Part shown: piece after piece, positions 25,636-36,899 of the stretch
How the letters are laid out: each line of letters starts with the position of its first letter
Numbering within the stretch: position 1 is the stretch's first letter
Assembly: GCA_018292915.2 (NCBI GenBank)
Contig: JACVVK020000382.1
Coordinates: forward strand, 140,001-204,000
Origin: Batillaria attramentaria
Lineage: Eukaryota; Mollusca; Gastropoda; Batillariidae
Direction: 5' to 3'
DNA: 64,000 bases
Notes under the pieces: model-generated
The model's database searches: none
What the model was told of the DNA's origin: nothing
Seen by the model: only the letters and a program-made list of their open reading frames with translations
Program-made: the position numbers and the translations under genes

Positions 25636-25800
25636 GCGCCCCGAGTGGGACTCGCACCCCTGACCTCTCGCACTGGTGACAAGTCTCTTAACCACTAGAC
25701 CACCGACCGCCCCTTGTCTGCATGTGTATTGTGAGGCGCCCAGAGCTTCAGCAGGAGGTTGGGCGCCAGAAAAATCCTCATTATTATTATTATTATTATC
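25636..25800 (-). mobile_element. SINE family 2 head fragment plus (ATT)n-tailed fragment
   Basis: 25636-25713 is a head-only reverse copy (CACTAGACCACCGACCG). It is followed by a forward piece ending in (ATT)n (25779-25800) with a GCGCC...GGGCGCC hairpin. Likely a rearranged junction. Confidence 0.62.
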
Positions 25801-26702
25801 TGTGCATGTGTGTCAGTGGTGTGAAGCTAGACATCACCCAAACAACTCAGAACGATCTGTCAGCCTAAAACTCTTGACATGAGGGCCTTTACGGAGAGGA
25901 ACATTTCTCTCTGTGACAGATTTTGCACAGACAGAGCCATTTCCTCAACTCTAAGCTTAGTGTTTCAATGGTTGCAGGAAATGGCCTTTGAAGTCCTGGG
26001 AATCAAAGCAAATGCTACGTCAACCATTTTGACCGTGAGCAAATCCGAAGACTCGACTTCGCTCTCCAGAAGATCGACCAACACTTTGGAAAGTACGCAT
26101 CACCCCAGACCAATTTCAATCTGCCGTGAATCAGTGCCGACGAATCAACATAAGTAATCGCAGACTGGTCTTTCCTCCACCGGTGTTACGCTCCACAGCT
26201 AATCATTGACAACGGCTAGACACACAAGCAACTTCTAACGTCACAAGAGGGGGAGGGGAAGGGGGGGGGGCGTTGTAAGGTGCCATCTTTGCTTCGGTAA
26301 CCTCCGGATTTGCTGGTTGGTTGGTAACGTCCATGGAAATGTCAAAGAAAGTAAATGCTAACCCTAGGCAAGTTTATTAAAAACAGCGCAGTGGAATAAG
26401 ACTCGTATTCATCGCAAATAGCCATTGTCTCTCTAGTGTTTTGTTAACCGGCGCCTGAATGTGTGCACTTTGTGTCAGTGTTACTGTATTCTGTATACGT
26501 TTGGGGTTTTTGTTGTTGTTGTTTTGTTTGTTTTTTGTGGGTTTTTTTGTTTTATACCTTGTCCTTTGTACAGTTCTGGTTTCCTATATTCCGAGTGTTC
26601 ACGTTCGCGCCGATCTTCTGAATTTCCTCCACACCCCAGAAGGGGCTGAAGGAATAAACTACTTTGACTTACACCCTTTTCCACCACATTCGGTTAATAA
26701 TA

Positions 26703-27168
26703 TCGGTCGGTGGTCTAGTCGTTAAGACTTCGTCGATGGTGCGGGTGGTCGGGTTCGAGCCCCACCCGAGGAAAAGGGTTGTTCCTTCTCGTATGGGGCA
26801 CAGTTCATCCGGGCCGGTCGTCGGGGATTCTCTCCGGGTACTCCGGCTTGCAACCCCCCCCCCTCCCCCCACTTCACCTCTGTTTTTGGACATGTTCAAC
26901 ACAAAATCCAATAATAAATGTAATGCTAACTTCCGAACTTACATTGCCGAGCTGACCCTTCGCACCACGTGATTGTGATATGATCATGTCCAGTGTGTGA
27001 GAGTATGCGTGTGATTCACTTGAGCGTGCGTGTTGAGTTCAGTTCGCGGCGCTTTACGCCAATTCAAAAAAACGGAGTAAAGCGCCTACAAAAAACACAA
27101 TTATTATTATTATTATTGTTGTTGTTGTTGTCGTTGTTGCTGTTGTTGTTGTTGTTGTTGCTGTTGTG
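26703..27168 (+). mobile_element. SINE family 2
   Basis: Full-length forward copy with head GGTCGGTGGTCTAGTCG and tail (ATT)n changing into (GTT)n at 27115-27168. Confidence 0.82.
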
Positions 27169-27340
27169 GGGAGCCGGGGTGGCCGAATGGTAGAACGCTG
27201 GACTTCCAGTTCTCGGGTCTTGAGTTCGTACCCCGGCTGGGGCCAAATATTTGTGCTGGCTTTTTCATCGTTGCCCCGACTTTGATATTACCCTGTGGTG
27301 GAAAAGGACGTTAAACCCACAAACACCCACCCACCCTCCC
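27169..27340 (+). mobile_element. SINE family 1
   Basis: Full-length copy directly after the (ATT)n/(GTT)n tail of a family 2 SINE, the same order as at 2.3-2.9 kb. Confidence 0.85.
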
Positions 27341-27949
27341 CTGGTAACGTCAGGGTAAAATATGCTAGCAAACATACATTTTTCAAAGCTACCGACCATG
27401 TTCTAATATTTTGCCCTTTTCAAAGCTGTCATGTCCCACGAACATGTAATACGCTGATAAGGCTGCAACGAAGGTCATTTTCCTGCATTTTTTTTTCCCA
27501 GTGAGCTTGAAATTTGCTACTGTTAAAGCACAAAGCATTGTTGACTCTGACCAGACTTGTGATGGTGATGAGAAGTTTCGTTTTCGTTATTATTGTTATG
27601 TGGAGACTATCATCATCAGCTGTTGTGCACTCCAAGCACGACAAGCGCCAGGCTCAGGCAACAGAAATCAAATCCTCCACAGCCGGAATGTGGCTGAACA
27701 TGTGGCAGGGTTTATTTGGGGGGTTTTTTGGTTGTTGTTGTTGTTGTTGTTTTTTAGAAAACTGTCACACTATTTTTTGGGGGGGTTAACTGTCACATAC
27801 GCAACCCTCTCGTCAAAAATAAAATAAATAAATAAAAGCGGCAAGACACAACTCGTGAAAAGTACCTCTGGAGTGTGTGACTGCCCATTCCATCTCAAAC
27901 AGCCTTTCAACGAGGTGGTTTAGGAGAAAGCCACAATTACCCCCCCCCC

Positions 27950-28013
<64 letters not shown>
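27950..28013 (+). repeat. (CA)n
   Basis: About 31 units, bounded by C-runs. Confidence 0.95.
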
Positions 28014-28014
<1 letters not shown>

Positions 28015-28351
28015 CGTACAACTCCCCCCCAAAAAGAACGCATCCGCATAGTGTGCACGTAAGGTGTCCATGACGCAGATTTCTTTACGTCACTGCGTGC
28101 GTTAAAATATGTATTGTCCGGAGAAACATCAGTCTTGCTTTTTAATCCATGAAACATGCTGCTGCGCGCAGCGAAATCTGCCCCATCCCATCCCATAAAG
28201 ACGACACTGGGAGTGTTGAACAGCGCATGAACGTCAACGACAAAAACCTTAAAATCGGTCGACCAACTGTTATTGTTGTTTTTTGATGTCGTAACTGTCA
28301 GTCTATGTGGTCACGTTTTGTGCAGAGATAAACAGCCTGGTTGAACGTTGG

Positions 28352-28478
28352 TTGCTAGGGAGTTTAACGTCTTTTTCCCACCACACACGCATGATATCAA
28401 AGGCGGAGCAACGAGCAAAAAGCCAGGAAGAACATTTGGCTCCGAGATTCGAACTACTCCACTATCCCTGTTCCCCTA
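28352..28478 (-). mobile_element. SINE family 1, internally deleted
   Basis: Reverse copy. About 30 bp between the boxes is missing, but the tail blocks are clear. Confidence 0.74.
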
Positions 28479-28894
28479 AGAGGAAAACACACCTAAGTAC
28501 GTGTACAGAGTGGTACGAGATGTGACTCTCGTCTTTTCTGACTTCGTCTCTTGACAAGGAATATGAGCCATCTGACACAGCAGAAGAAACGACCCACCTC
28601 TTGCATGTTTTTCAAAGCGCATTAGTCGCGCTGCAGTCAGCCTTTTCTGCACATTGTCTATTTATACTTCAGCCTGCGTCATCAAACTTTGAGAAAAAAG
28701 ACACAAATGAACCAGGGGGTTTCCGGCAGCCGGCAGCAGGAGCGTCTCTCCGTCTCACGCTCAGCGGTTATAACAAAAGGCAAGTTCTGGAAACGAAGGA
28801 GGGAAAAACAGGTTCCTAACAACAACAAAAAACCATCCGGGAGCTGAAGGAATAAATTAATTGCTTTGTATGTCGGAAGAAAGCTGAAGGAAGG

Positions 28895-28947
<53 letters not shown>

Positions 28948-29142
28948 TCCAGAGTAGAATGCACAAAGCTGCAACCACACTATCTCTCTCTCCGCCCTAC
29001 ACAAGAAGAAAATACTGACCCCCGCTCCCCCCCCCCCCAAAAAAAAAAAAAAAAAAAACAAACAACAACAACAAAACCAAAAAAAACAAAACAAACAAAA
29101 ACAAAACAACAACAAACTAACAACCATAAAACCCACAAAAAA

Positions 29143-29200
<58 letters not shown>
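28895..29200. repeat. (GT)n, poly(A)/(CAA)n and (CA)n
   Basis: GT 28895-28941, A-rich 29038-29140 and CA 29147-29198; opposite-strand arrays that could pair. Confidence 0.92.
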
Positions 29201-29201
<1 letters not shown>

Positions 29202-30035
29202 CAAAAACAACACACCCCCAAAAAAACAAACAAACAAACAAAGCGCCTACGGGCGATGCAACTGAGTCGCACTTCGATCCTTTCACCATCTCACGATGGA
29301 ACTGAAGGAAAGCATGAATTGCCTTGTTTGTCGCAAGACTACTAAAGATTGTTTATGTGCTGGAATACAATGCAAATCGCTAATACCAGCTCAAGCTTCA
29401 GACCAAAACATCGACTCGAACTTGAGTTGACCTGCCTGCTGTCCCCAAACCCATTGCTTAGCACCAGGGAGCAGGTGGTTCTCCGGGCTGAATTGTAGAC
29501 TGAATACCAGACTTTTTCCTCCATCCTACGCAGAAATCCCTTGCATTACTGGAAGCCTTCTAGTTTCTGCGACCATGACCTCCACGTCAACCTGATAAAT
29601 CTGAAACGGCAAGCCCCGCGCTTAATCAAAACTGTTCTACATAGACGTAAAATATATGAGGGCAGAGTTTGCAGCCAGTTGGCATCAGTGATCAAAGGAG
29701 ACAATTAGCCATGAAAGTTACCCCGAGATAATGCAGCCCGAATTACAGAACTGAGGCAAAGGTTCAATCGTGCCATGCACGCAAACCTTTTATTTATTTT
29801 TTTTTCTTTCCCTTCTCTTACAGTGTTCAAGTCTGGACATGGGGACAAGTCGAGCACATGCGGGGTGGGAGTGGCGGGGTGGGGGCGAGTGGGCAGTAAT
29901 ATATGGTCAATGCAAACCCTAGGGATGTCATGGTTGGGGTGGAGTGCTCGAGACATGCAGATGATTCTTGTGTCTTATATGCATCTCTCTCTCTCTCTCT
30001 CTCTCTGGCGCTTTACTTAGTTAACTTACTTAGTT

Positions 30036-30112
30036 GTAGCCTAGCAAGGACAAGATGTAAAACAGGTCTGCGCACCTAATTTTTTATCCTTGTAAAATAA
30101 AGTTTCGTTCGT
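30036..30112 (+). repeat. hairpin tail module, stem CAAGGA/TCCTTG
   Basis: CAAGGA at 30045-30050, TCCTTG at 30087-30092, AATAAAG at 30096-30102, then TTTCG. Confidence 0.7.
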
Positions 30113-30161
30113 TGGTTCGTTCGCCCCCCCCCCCCCCCTCTTTCTCTCTCTCTCACTCTCA

Positions 30162-30300
30162 AATGCTCGGGGTCGTGAGTTCGAATCCCGGCTGGGGCCA
30201 CATATTTGTGCTGGCCTTTTTCTCGTTGCGACGTCTTTGATATCACCCATACCTGGTGGAAAAGGACGTTCAACTCCAAAACACCCACCCCACCCCTCTC
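30162..30300 (+). mobile_element. SINE family 1, 5'-truncated
   Basis: It starts at AATGCTCGGGGTCGTGAG after a poly(C)-(CT)n tract and has no A box. It is followed by (CT)n/(GT)n. Confidence 0.8.
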
Positions 30301-30303
30301 TCC

Positions 30304-30337
<34 letters not shown>

Positions 30338-30834
30338 AACGACAGATCACGTGCACAGAAACACGCTTCTACAGGTAATCACCAAGTCGGAGATTTCTTG
30401 AAGAATGGAAAACACCGAATGAACCCGAACTGAATGCACTTCTGGATACCGACACGTCCCCACATCGAATTGCTATTTCACATGGGTGTCATGCTCGGTA
30501 AACCGGACCCCCCACTGATTGGACTTGCGCGTTTGGTGACCGGGCACCGGGCTAATGGGGCAGAAGGGAAGGACAAGAACCGACCCGACAGCGGTGTCAG
30601 TCTTCATTTACCACCCCCCACTTGCTGCAGTCATCTGATATTTCTCTCGCCGGCCCCTTCCCGCCCTCGAAGATCAATACGACGTGTGATGGAGAATTCA
30701 TGCTGAGGATTGCAAACCACCAAATGACGCGGCGTCATATTTGTTGGGACAGCATTGCAGTATTGAAAATTTGAAACCTCGACTGGTGGGGCACAACTAG
30801 CACTGAAACTAAGACCTTTGAAGGCGAACTGTTG

Positions 30835-31155
30835 TTTATGTTTGTTTGTTTGTATTATCTCTTTCGGGAAATTCGGGCTGCCTCCCCCGCGGGAAGCGCG
30901 TCGCCGTGATGCAGCGCCACCCAATACCTATCCTATATATATATTTTTTTTTACAATTTTGCTGGGGGATGAAAGCCGGATAACCCGGAGACAAATCCCC
31001 CATGAGCAGCCCGGCAGCCAGGAAACACCGGTATCACATATCACAAGCTCGACCTGCGATCGAACCCACGCTTCATCGCCGTGACATTGGTGACGGCCGT
31101 TCAGTAGCGCAGCGGCTAAATCCGACGCGCTACCTATTAGACCACCGCTCACTCC
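30835..31155 (-). mobile_element. SINE family 3
   Basis: The reverse-complement head has GAGCGGTGGTCTAATAGG and GCAGCGGC-type words, a B-box-like GGGTTCGATCGCAGG, then a GGGGATTTGTCTCCGGGTTA block and GCAGCCCGAATTTCCCG near the tail, ending (CAAA)n. Three copies in the window. Confidence 0.75.
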
Positions 31156-31170
31156 ACTGATATTGAACAT

Positions 31171-31384
31171 TCCTAATGTTTTTATATGCTTTATGTTCGT
31201 AACACCGCTGTGATGGAAAACAACCGCTTTAAAAGCTGTAAGTCTGTTTGTTGGATAAAAGGATGTTTCATTTGGCCATCGCGACCGCTCCCGTGACTTT
31301 GTGGATTCTAACATTCAAGAAATACGACTTTCTTTTGAGCCTCCGGTCCATTCCTGAACAGACTGGGACTCGACAAATCTTCTA
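31171..31384 (-). repeat. dispersed repeat R3, copy 1
   Basis: The reverse complement shares words with the copies at 51766 and 62212: GTTCAGGAATGGACCG, AAGAAAGTCGTATTTCT, GCGATGGCCAAATGAAACAT, and CAGCGGTGTTACGAAC. It is about 210 bp and non-coding. Class not recognised. Confidence 0.65.
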
Positions 31385-31671
31385 AAATTAGCCACCAATC
31401 AGCGCGAGGATCGCAACTGAAACGGGGTTTGTACAAAGAGGACTAAGTAGTCTGAGTCAATGGACGCAGGACTGGTGGAATATAATATTACTGAGACCGT
31501 GGTTTGTTGGAGCACGACTGGCACTGATACCAAAGATCGCGATGAAAAATACACGGTGAGACTTTTAGCAAAGAACACACAGTATGGAAGATTCTTTGGT
31601 GACTGAAATGCAGTTGTGGTGGCAGCCATGAACCAAGGACTCCAAACAGATTCTCTCTCTCTCTCTCTCGA

Positions 31672-31735
31672 TTAGCAGGAGAGATTGTAAGATAGGCAGA
31701 CCATGCCTAAAAGTCTTTATCCTGAAATAAACGTT
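31672..31735 (+). repeat. hairpin tail module, stem CAGGA/TCCTG
   Basis: TAG then CAGGA (31676-31680), loop, TCCTG (31720-31724), AATAAA (31726-31731) and CGTTTC, then (CT)n. Same layout as the CAACGG and CAAGGA types. Confidence 0.65.
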
Positions 31736-31823
31736 TCGGTCAGTCTCTCTCTCTCTCTCTCTCTTAGTCATCCACTTTTCTCTGTTCTTATTTTTTTATT
31801 TTTACTGTTAGTTAGACGATTAT

Positions 31824-31905
31824 AGTACTTAGCAACGGCAGGTATGAAAATTGTCTCTAAACGTTAACTGCCTCTACCGTTGTAAAGTAAAGATTCATTG
31901 AATCA
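31824..31905 (+). repeat. hairpin tail module, stem CAACGG/CCGTTG
   Basis: CAACGG at 31833-31838 and CCGTTG at 31877-31882, then TAAAGTAAAGATTCATT and a long (CT)n (31908-31988). Confidence 0.68.
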
Positions 31906-31907
31906 TT

Positions 31908-31988
<81 letters not shown>
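31908..31988 (+). repeat. (CT)n
   Basis: About 40 units directly after a hairpin tail module. Confidence 0.95.
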
Positions 31989-31991
<3 letters not shown>

Positions 31992-31999
31992 GTGACGGA

Positions 32000-32730
32000 G
32001 TAAGACACAAATAGACCACGGTGATTCGATTTTTCAATAGAGAAGTAAGGACTGTTTGGAAACAGAATTGCAGTAAAATGTTTGAACTTCCAAAGAAAAC
32101 TGGAAACAGCCGATAACGCCCAATTGAGTCAGATCCAACGACAGATACCAAATGTAACGTACACAATGACCTCGGCCTTCAAAAGAGCGAAATTGGCTGT
32201 TGTCAAGGAGAACAGTGAACGGCACTAAAAGCACACCAGACGTCTTGCCCGACAGTTATCTAGTATTGAATTTATTCCCTGCGTTGCGGAGACCTCGTGC
32301 GTGAGAAAGATCACGTCTTCTCGAAAACCCAGGACAACAGGCACTCCAGCTACCCTAGCAAAGCAGCGCTACCGTATCTGGAGAAAAGGGTTAAGTGATA
32401 TGGATTTGACTGGCGCTCATGTCTGTTTTCTAGATGAAGGTAGAGTGTCTAAGCTCCGCTGCGAAAGGAAAACACACACCGGATCCACTGAACACTGGAC
32501 TGAAGGCCCATCATTCGACATTTCTAGGCATCATCGCAGAAGACGATTTGTTGCTGTTGCTGTTGTTGTTGTTGTTGCCTTAGAACAGGCGAACAGCACA
32601 AACTGACCCTGCGTGCTGTGTTAATTTGGGGGACCACAGAGGTGAGTCAAAATTGACGGGCGTTTGTCCGGTGCCATGTCGCTGCTAAATTGTAGCAACG
32701 TCTTACAGCGGGCTCCCACGACATAGCACC
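32000..32730. other. no gene seen
   Basis: Unassigned intronic sequence; a (GTT)n tract is at about 32550. Confidence 0.45.
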
Positions 32731-32731
32731 G

Positions 32732-32784
<53 letters not shown>

Positions 32785-32842
32785 TGTGTGTGTGTGTGGT
32801 GTGTGGTGTGTGTGTGTGTGTGTGTGTGGGTGTGTGGTGTGT

Positions 32843-32890
<48 letters not shown>
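32732..32890 (+). repeat. (GT)n with TGG interruptions
   Basis: About 155 bp, then (AAT)n at 32897-32917. Confidence 0.94.
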
Positions 32891-32891
<1 letters not shown>

Positions 32892-33069
32892 CCGAAGAAT
32901 AATAATAATAATAATAATGGGTATTTAAGGGACGCCCTCCCTCCCGCAGGAGCTCAGGGCGCCTTACAGTCAACACGCACTCACTCACACAGAAACGGAA
33001 ACACACACAACATGCCTCCACACATACATTTAACTACAAACACATAATGTGCAGCGTCATACACGGCTC

Positions 33070-33075
<6 letters not shown>

Positions 33076-33140
<65 letters not shown>
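33076..33140 (+). repeat. (CA)n
   Basis: About 32 units. Confidence 0.95.
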
Positions 33141-33141
<1 letters not shown>

Positions 33142-33144
33142 CCA

Positions 33145-35145
33145 GCAAGACGATGGTGTGGCAACAGCTATTGGTTAGGGGCAGTGAAGAGGTGGGTTAT
33201 CAGATTTTGCTTGAAGGATGGTTTTGTGTCTGCATATCTGATTGATGCTGTTGATTACGACGTATGAAACAGGATCTGATGGACTCATACATAGGCATGA
33301 TGATAATATTAGCTATAAAGTATTAAAAAACAGCGAAAAGGCGAAATCTGCGCTGAAAACATCACAAATGACTTACACTGAAATAAAATCAACAATGGAC
33401 AGACTGTTTTAACCTGGCAATAGGCACAAGCTGATTTCTGCCTTTTTAGCGAATAACGTTGCTAATCAATCAGTCAACGGTATTTGCAGCAAAACTATTG
33501 CTTTATGCAAACAAAACAGTTTCGCTAAGGCAGCCTGAACATGTGAATTGTCACTTCTCAACTGGCTTTAGTGTGTATTTGGTAATGCAGTCTCCAACGC
33601 TTTTCGTCGTTCACTTTTTATGGTTCCACTTTTGTAGACCCACTGCAGAGAAATGGATATTCGGAAAGTTGTGACCTAACACATTTTATTACAACCAGTG
33701 CCTTCTGTCTTTCCGTTTCTTCTCGGCGTGAGTAAAACCAGCCTAAATCGATAATTATATTCACATCGAGAAGCCCGACAAACCCTTTTCAAGGAATAAA
33801 AAGATTCCACAATAACACTTTGACGTCAATCACTGACGTCACTTTTTCCCCACTGTCTAATGACGGTTTTAGGAGTATACGCCAATTACTGAACAAGATT
33901 ACATTAATTTTGACATCAAAGTCGCTAAAGCTTCTGCCAAGGTATATTTTAGGCTCATTTCGATACTTCTTTCCCTACTCCCCCCCCCCACCCCCTGCTT
34001 TTTCACCCAATCTTTCACTTATGTCGAGGTCATCAGCTATTTCATCCATGATATCTATGGTTGACAGAAAGTTAGGTCACAAGTTTCATTTCTATTTCCG
34101 ATAAATATTAACTAAGTCATAGACTAACAGAAATATAATAATTTCCGAAAAGCTTTGGCGACAACATTACCAAATACGGAGTACACATGCATCCATAACT
34201 TCCTTTCTGTGTAAGGCTGCACGTGCACCTACGCGTATAACAAACAACAGGTGACGAGCCGATACTGTCAGCTCATGGGAGACCGACTGTTACACACGTC
34301 TCATTAGCCGACTCCACTCCTGACAATCAAAAGGGGCGAGCCCCCAGAATTCAGCCAATCGCGTGCCGCGGCTATAATGAGCACAACGCATGACATGGTC
34401 TGATAAACTTCGTTGCCAGACACTACAAAGAGAGAAGCGCGTGTCGTTCGATATGACTGAAACGTGGGGGGAAAAAAAGCACTAATGCGAATGATGTCAT
34501 CTGTGGAAAAAGGCCATTAGGTCAATCACCCCATTTTTCCATAAATGACGTCATGGACGTACTGTGGTTTGCAAATACACGGCAGAGAAAAAGGGGTGGG
34601 GCTTTGGCCGTGGGGATTGCCGAGTGGAGTCGTCTACTAATGTCAAGAATATCACCGACCCGAGAGTTAGCATTCAGTCTCTGTTCGACTCGTGTTTCAC
34701 ATGCACACGTGTTAGTTACCATGGAAACGCAATTTCCGTCGCATTTCACGTATGAAATGAAATAAGAACATGCTGCTGAAGCTGACTAAACAAATAAATT
34801 ATGCACATCATGAAAGTGAGCTGGAACCCAGAACAAACATAGTGTTATGTTGCACAACTGTGCGGGCTACATCAATATCATGTACAGATGTTAGTGCTTT
34901 TATTAAATGCTGCGCTGGTCATTGTCACAGTATTCTGAGGGGCAACGTATAGCGGGCATATACTGTCTCCGACCACAATGTATCTCTGGCAGCTTGTCCC
35001 AGATCACAGTATATCTACTATTCTGAAATCAAAGCTAGCTAATGCTAAGCTGAGGTAGATGTAGAATACTAAACCTTAACCCTTTTCCTTATCTAACCCT
35101 TTTGAGGGACAACGCATCACGGGCGCACAATATATCTCCACACCT
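33145..35145. other. no gene seen
   Basis: Two kb with fewer microsatellites than the rest of the window and only short frames; presumed DAGLA intron. Confidence 0.45.
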
Positions 35146-35148
35146 GTC

Positions 35149-35413
35149 AATCGGGGTTAGGGAGTTAGCCCCAGGTTAGAGTCTAACCTCAAACTAAGCT
35201 AGCTCTAGGTGTTTTGTTGTTGTTGTTGTTGTTTTTAAATCAGAAAGCGGGTCCATCCCAGCAAGGTGCCTATGCCGTTATAGAAGGATTTTTGTCGTTC
35301 TTTCTTCGCTTCCTCTTTTATTTAATTTTGTTTTGGGGTTTCTTTTGTCCTAATTTGGGTTCGGCCCGTAGCCGTGAGATACATTAACCTGGAGATTTAC
35401 ATACGGCCCCTGA
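35149..35413. mobile_element. TIR element (CAGGGCCCGTATG family), copy 4
   Basis: Same orientation as copy 3. The inner words TTAGAGTCTAACCTC, AGCTAGCTCTAGG, AAATCAGAAAGCGGG and GTGCCTATGCCGTTATAG are present. The right end reads TTTACATACGGCCCCTGA; the left end is diverged. Confidence 0.62.
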
Positions 35414-36271
35414 AATCAAAGCTAGCTAACCATAAACTGAAGTAGATGTAGATTCCTTACCCTAAACCTTAGCCCTTTTCCTCACCTAGCCCTACATCTC
35501 AAGTCTGGACTGAAAATAAACATACATAAAGCTAAAACAGTAAAGGAACTAAACCGAAAACTCCGCCTCAGCCGTGAGGTAGCGTGTGCACCGTGCCTAA
35601 CTTGTGATGTACACAAAAAGCACGTGATTTTTCGGTTTAGTCCCAAGACTGTAATAGACGTCTGGAACAAAGTAACTCTGGAACATCGTGGGCGGCGACT
35701 GTGTACCTTGGATACATGGGGTCCAAGGATTACTATGACAGTGACCCTTTCAGCTTTTGTAATGGACTTCTTGTGCTGTTACTGTGCAAAGTGCTGATAA
35801 ACAGGCGCATACATAGAGGCAGATACATACAGCAAACCTGTGCGCACGTGCGTTTTCGAATAGCACAGTAAACAACAACAACAACAACTTCAGACGTAGA
35901 CGCCGCGTGTAGAGGTTTCTGTACATTTAGCGATTAGAACTTAACATTACTCGTACTGTAGACTATCTTACATCCATCCAGCCATTATGTCCGTCTGCTT
36001 CGATCGCATTCTCACCCCGCGGACATTGACAGAGTTGTCTGCCTTTACAACCATTAACGATTTTGTATTTGCTTGGTTATCCCGGAAAGACTGCTAAGAC
36101 ACATAAAAAGGTAATTTGTATGGATGCTCCCCAGACGTGACTTTCCCCTCGTCTGAGCCAGAGCTGTAGTAGTACGTTCCCAAGACTGTTAAAGAAGCAG
36201 TATTTAACTCATTTCCTACAAAGGAAGTTTGGGGTTCTGCACCAGTGGGCAATTTGACCTAGTGGGAGTGT

Positions 36272-36671
36272 TAATAATCATATTAATAATAATAATTAGT
36301 ATTGTACAGGCGCTTTACGCAATTTCACGAATCGGCTCAAAGCGCCGCGAACTGAACCCACGCTCACGTGAATAACACGCAATCTCTCACACACTGGACA
36401 TAAACACATTACAATCACGTGGTGCGAAGGGTCAGCTCAGCTATTTAAATTTCGGAATTTAGATTTACATTTATTTTTAAAATTTGGTGGGGTGAACATC
36501 TCCAAAGCAGAGGGGGAGGAAGCCGGAGTAACCGGAGAGAACCCCCGACGATCGGCCCGAATGAACGGTGCCACATACGAGAAGGAAAAATTCTTTGCCC
36601 CGACTGGGACTCAAACCCCTGACCTCTCGCATTGGTGACAAGTCCCTTAACCACTAGACCACCGACCGCCC
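36272..36671 (-). mobile_element. SINE family 2
   Basis: Full-length reverse copy: head complement ACCACTAGACCACCGACCG at the right end, (AAT)n tail on the left. Confidence 0.82.
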
Positions 36672-36814
36672 TAGTGTTGCATTTTCATTATACTCGTGTT
36701 TGCTGCAGTAAGAGCCGTCAAGGAACTGTTCATCTTGCCTGATTTTCGCATACAGGGCCAAAACCGAAAAGGGGTTAAACACGTGGAATACTCGTGCGCG
36801 GTACGAAATACGTT

Positions 36815-36817
<3 letters not shown>

Positions 36818-36892
<75 letters not shown>
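36818..36892 (+). repeat. (CA)n
   Basis: About 37 units. Confidence 0.95.
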
Positions 36893-36895
<3 letters not shown>

Positions 36896-36899
36896 CCAA

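Noticed and set aside
25168..25698. 176-codon plus-strand frame, and opposing 79-codon frame with a hydrophobic stretch
   Set aside because: Ends inside a SINE head and contains poly(A)-derived Lys run; no family resemblance or splice support.
35482..35760. Plus-strand frame with KINIHKAKTVKELNRKL, considered as a transposon ORF end
   Set aside because: No match to a known domain and only a weak repeat relation to 5.0 and 29.4 kb; left unassigned.
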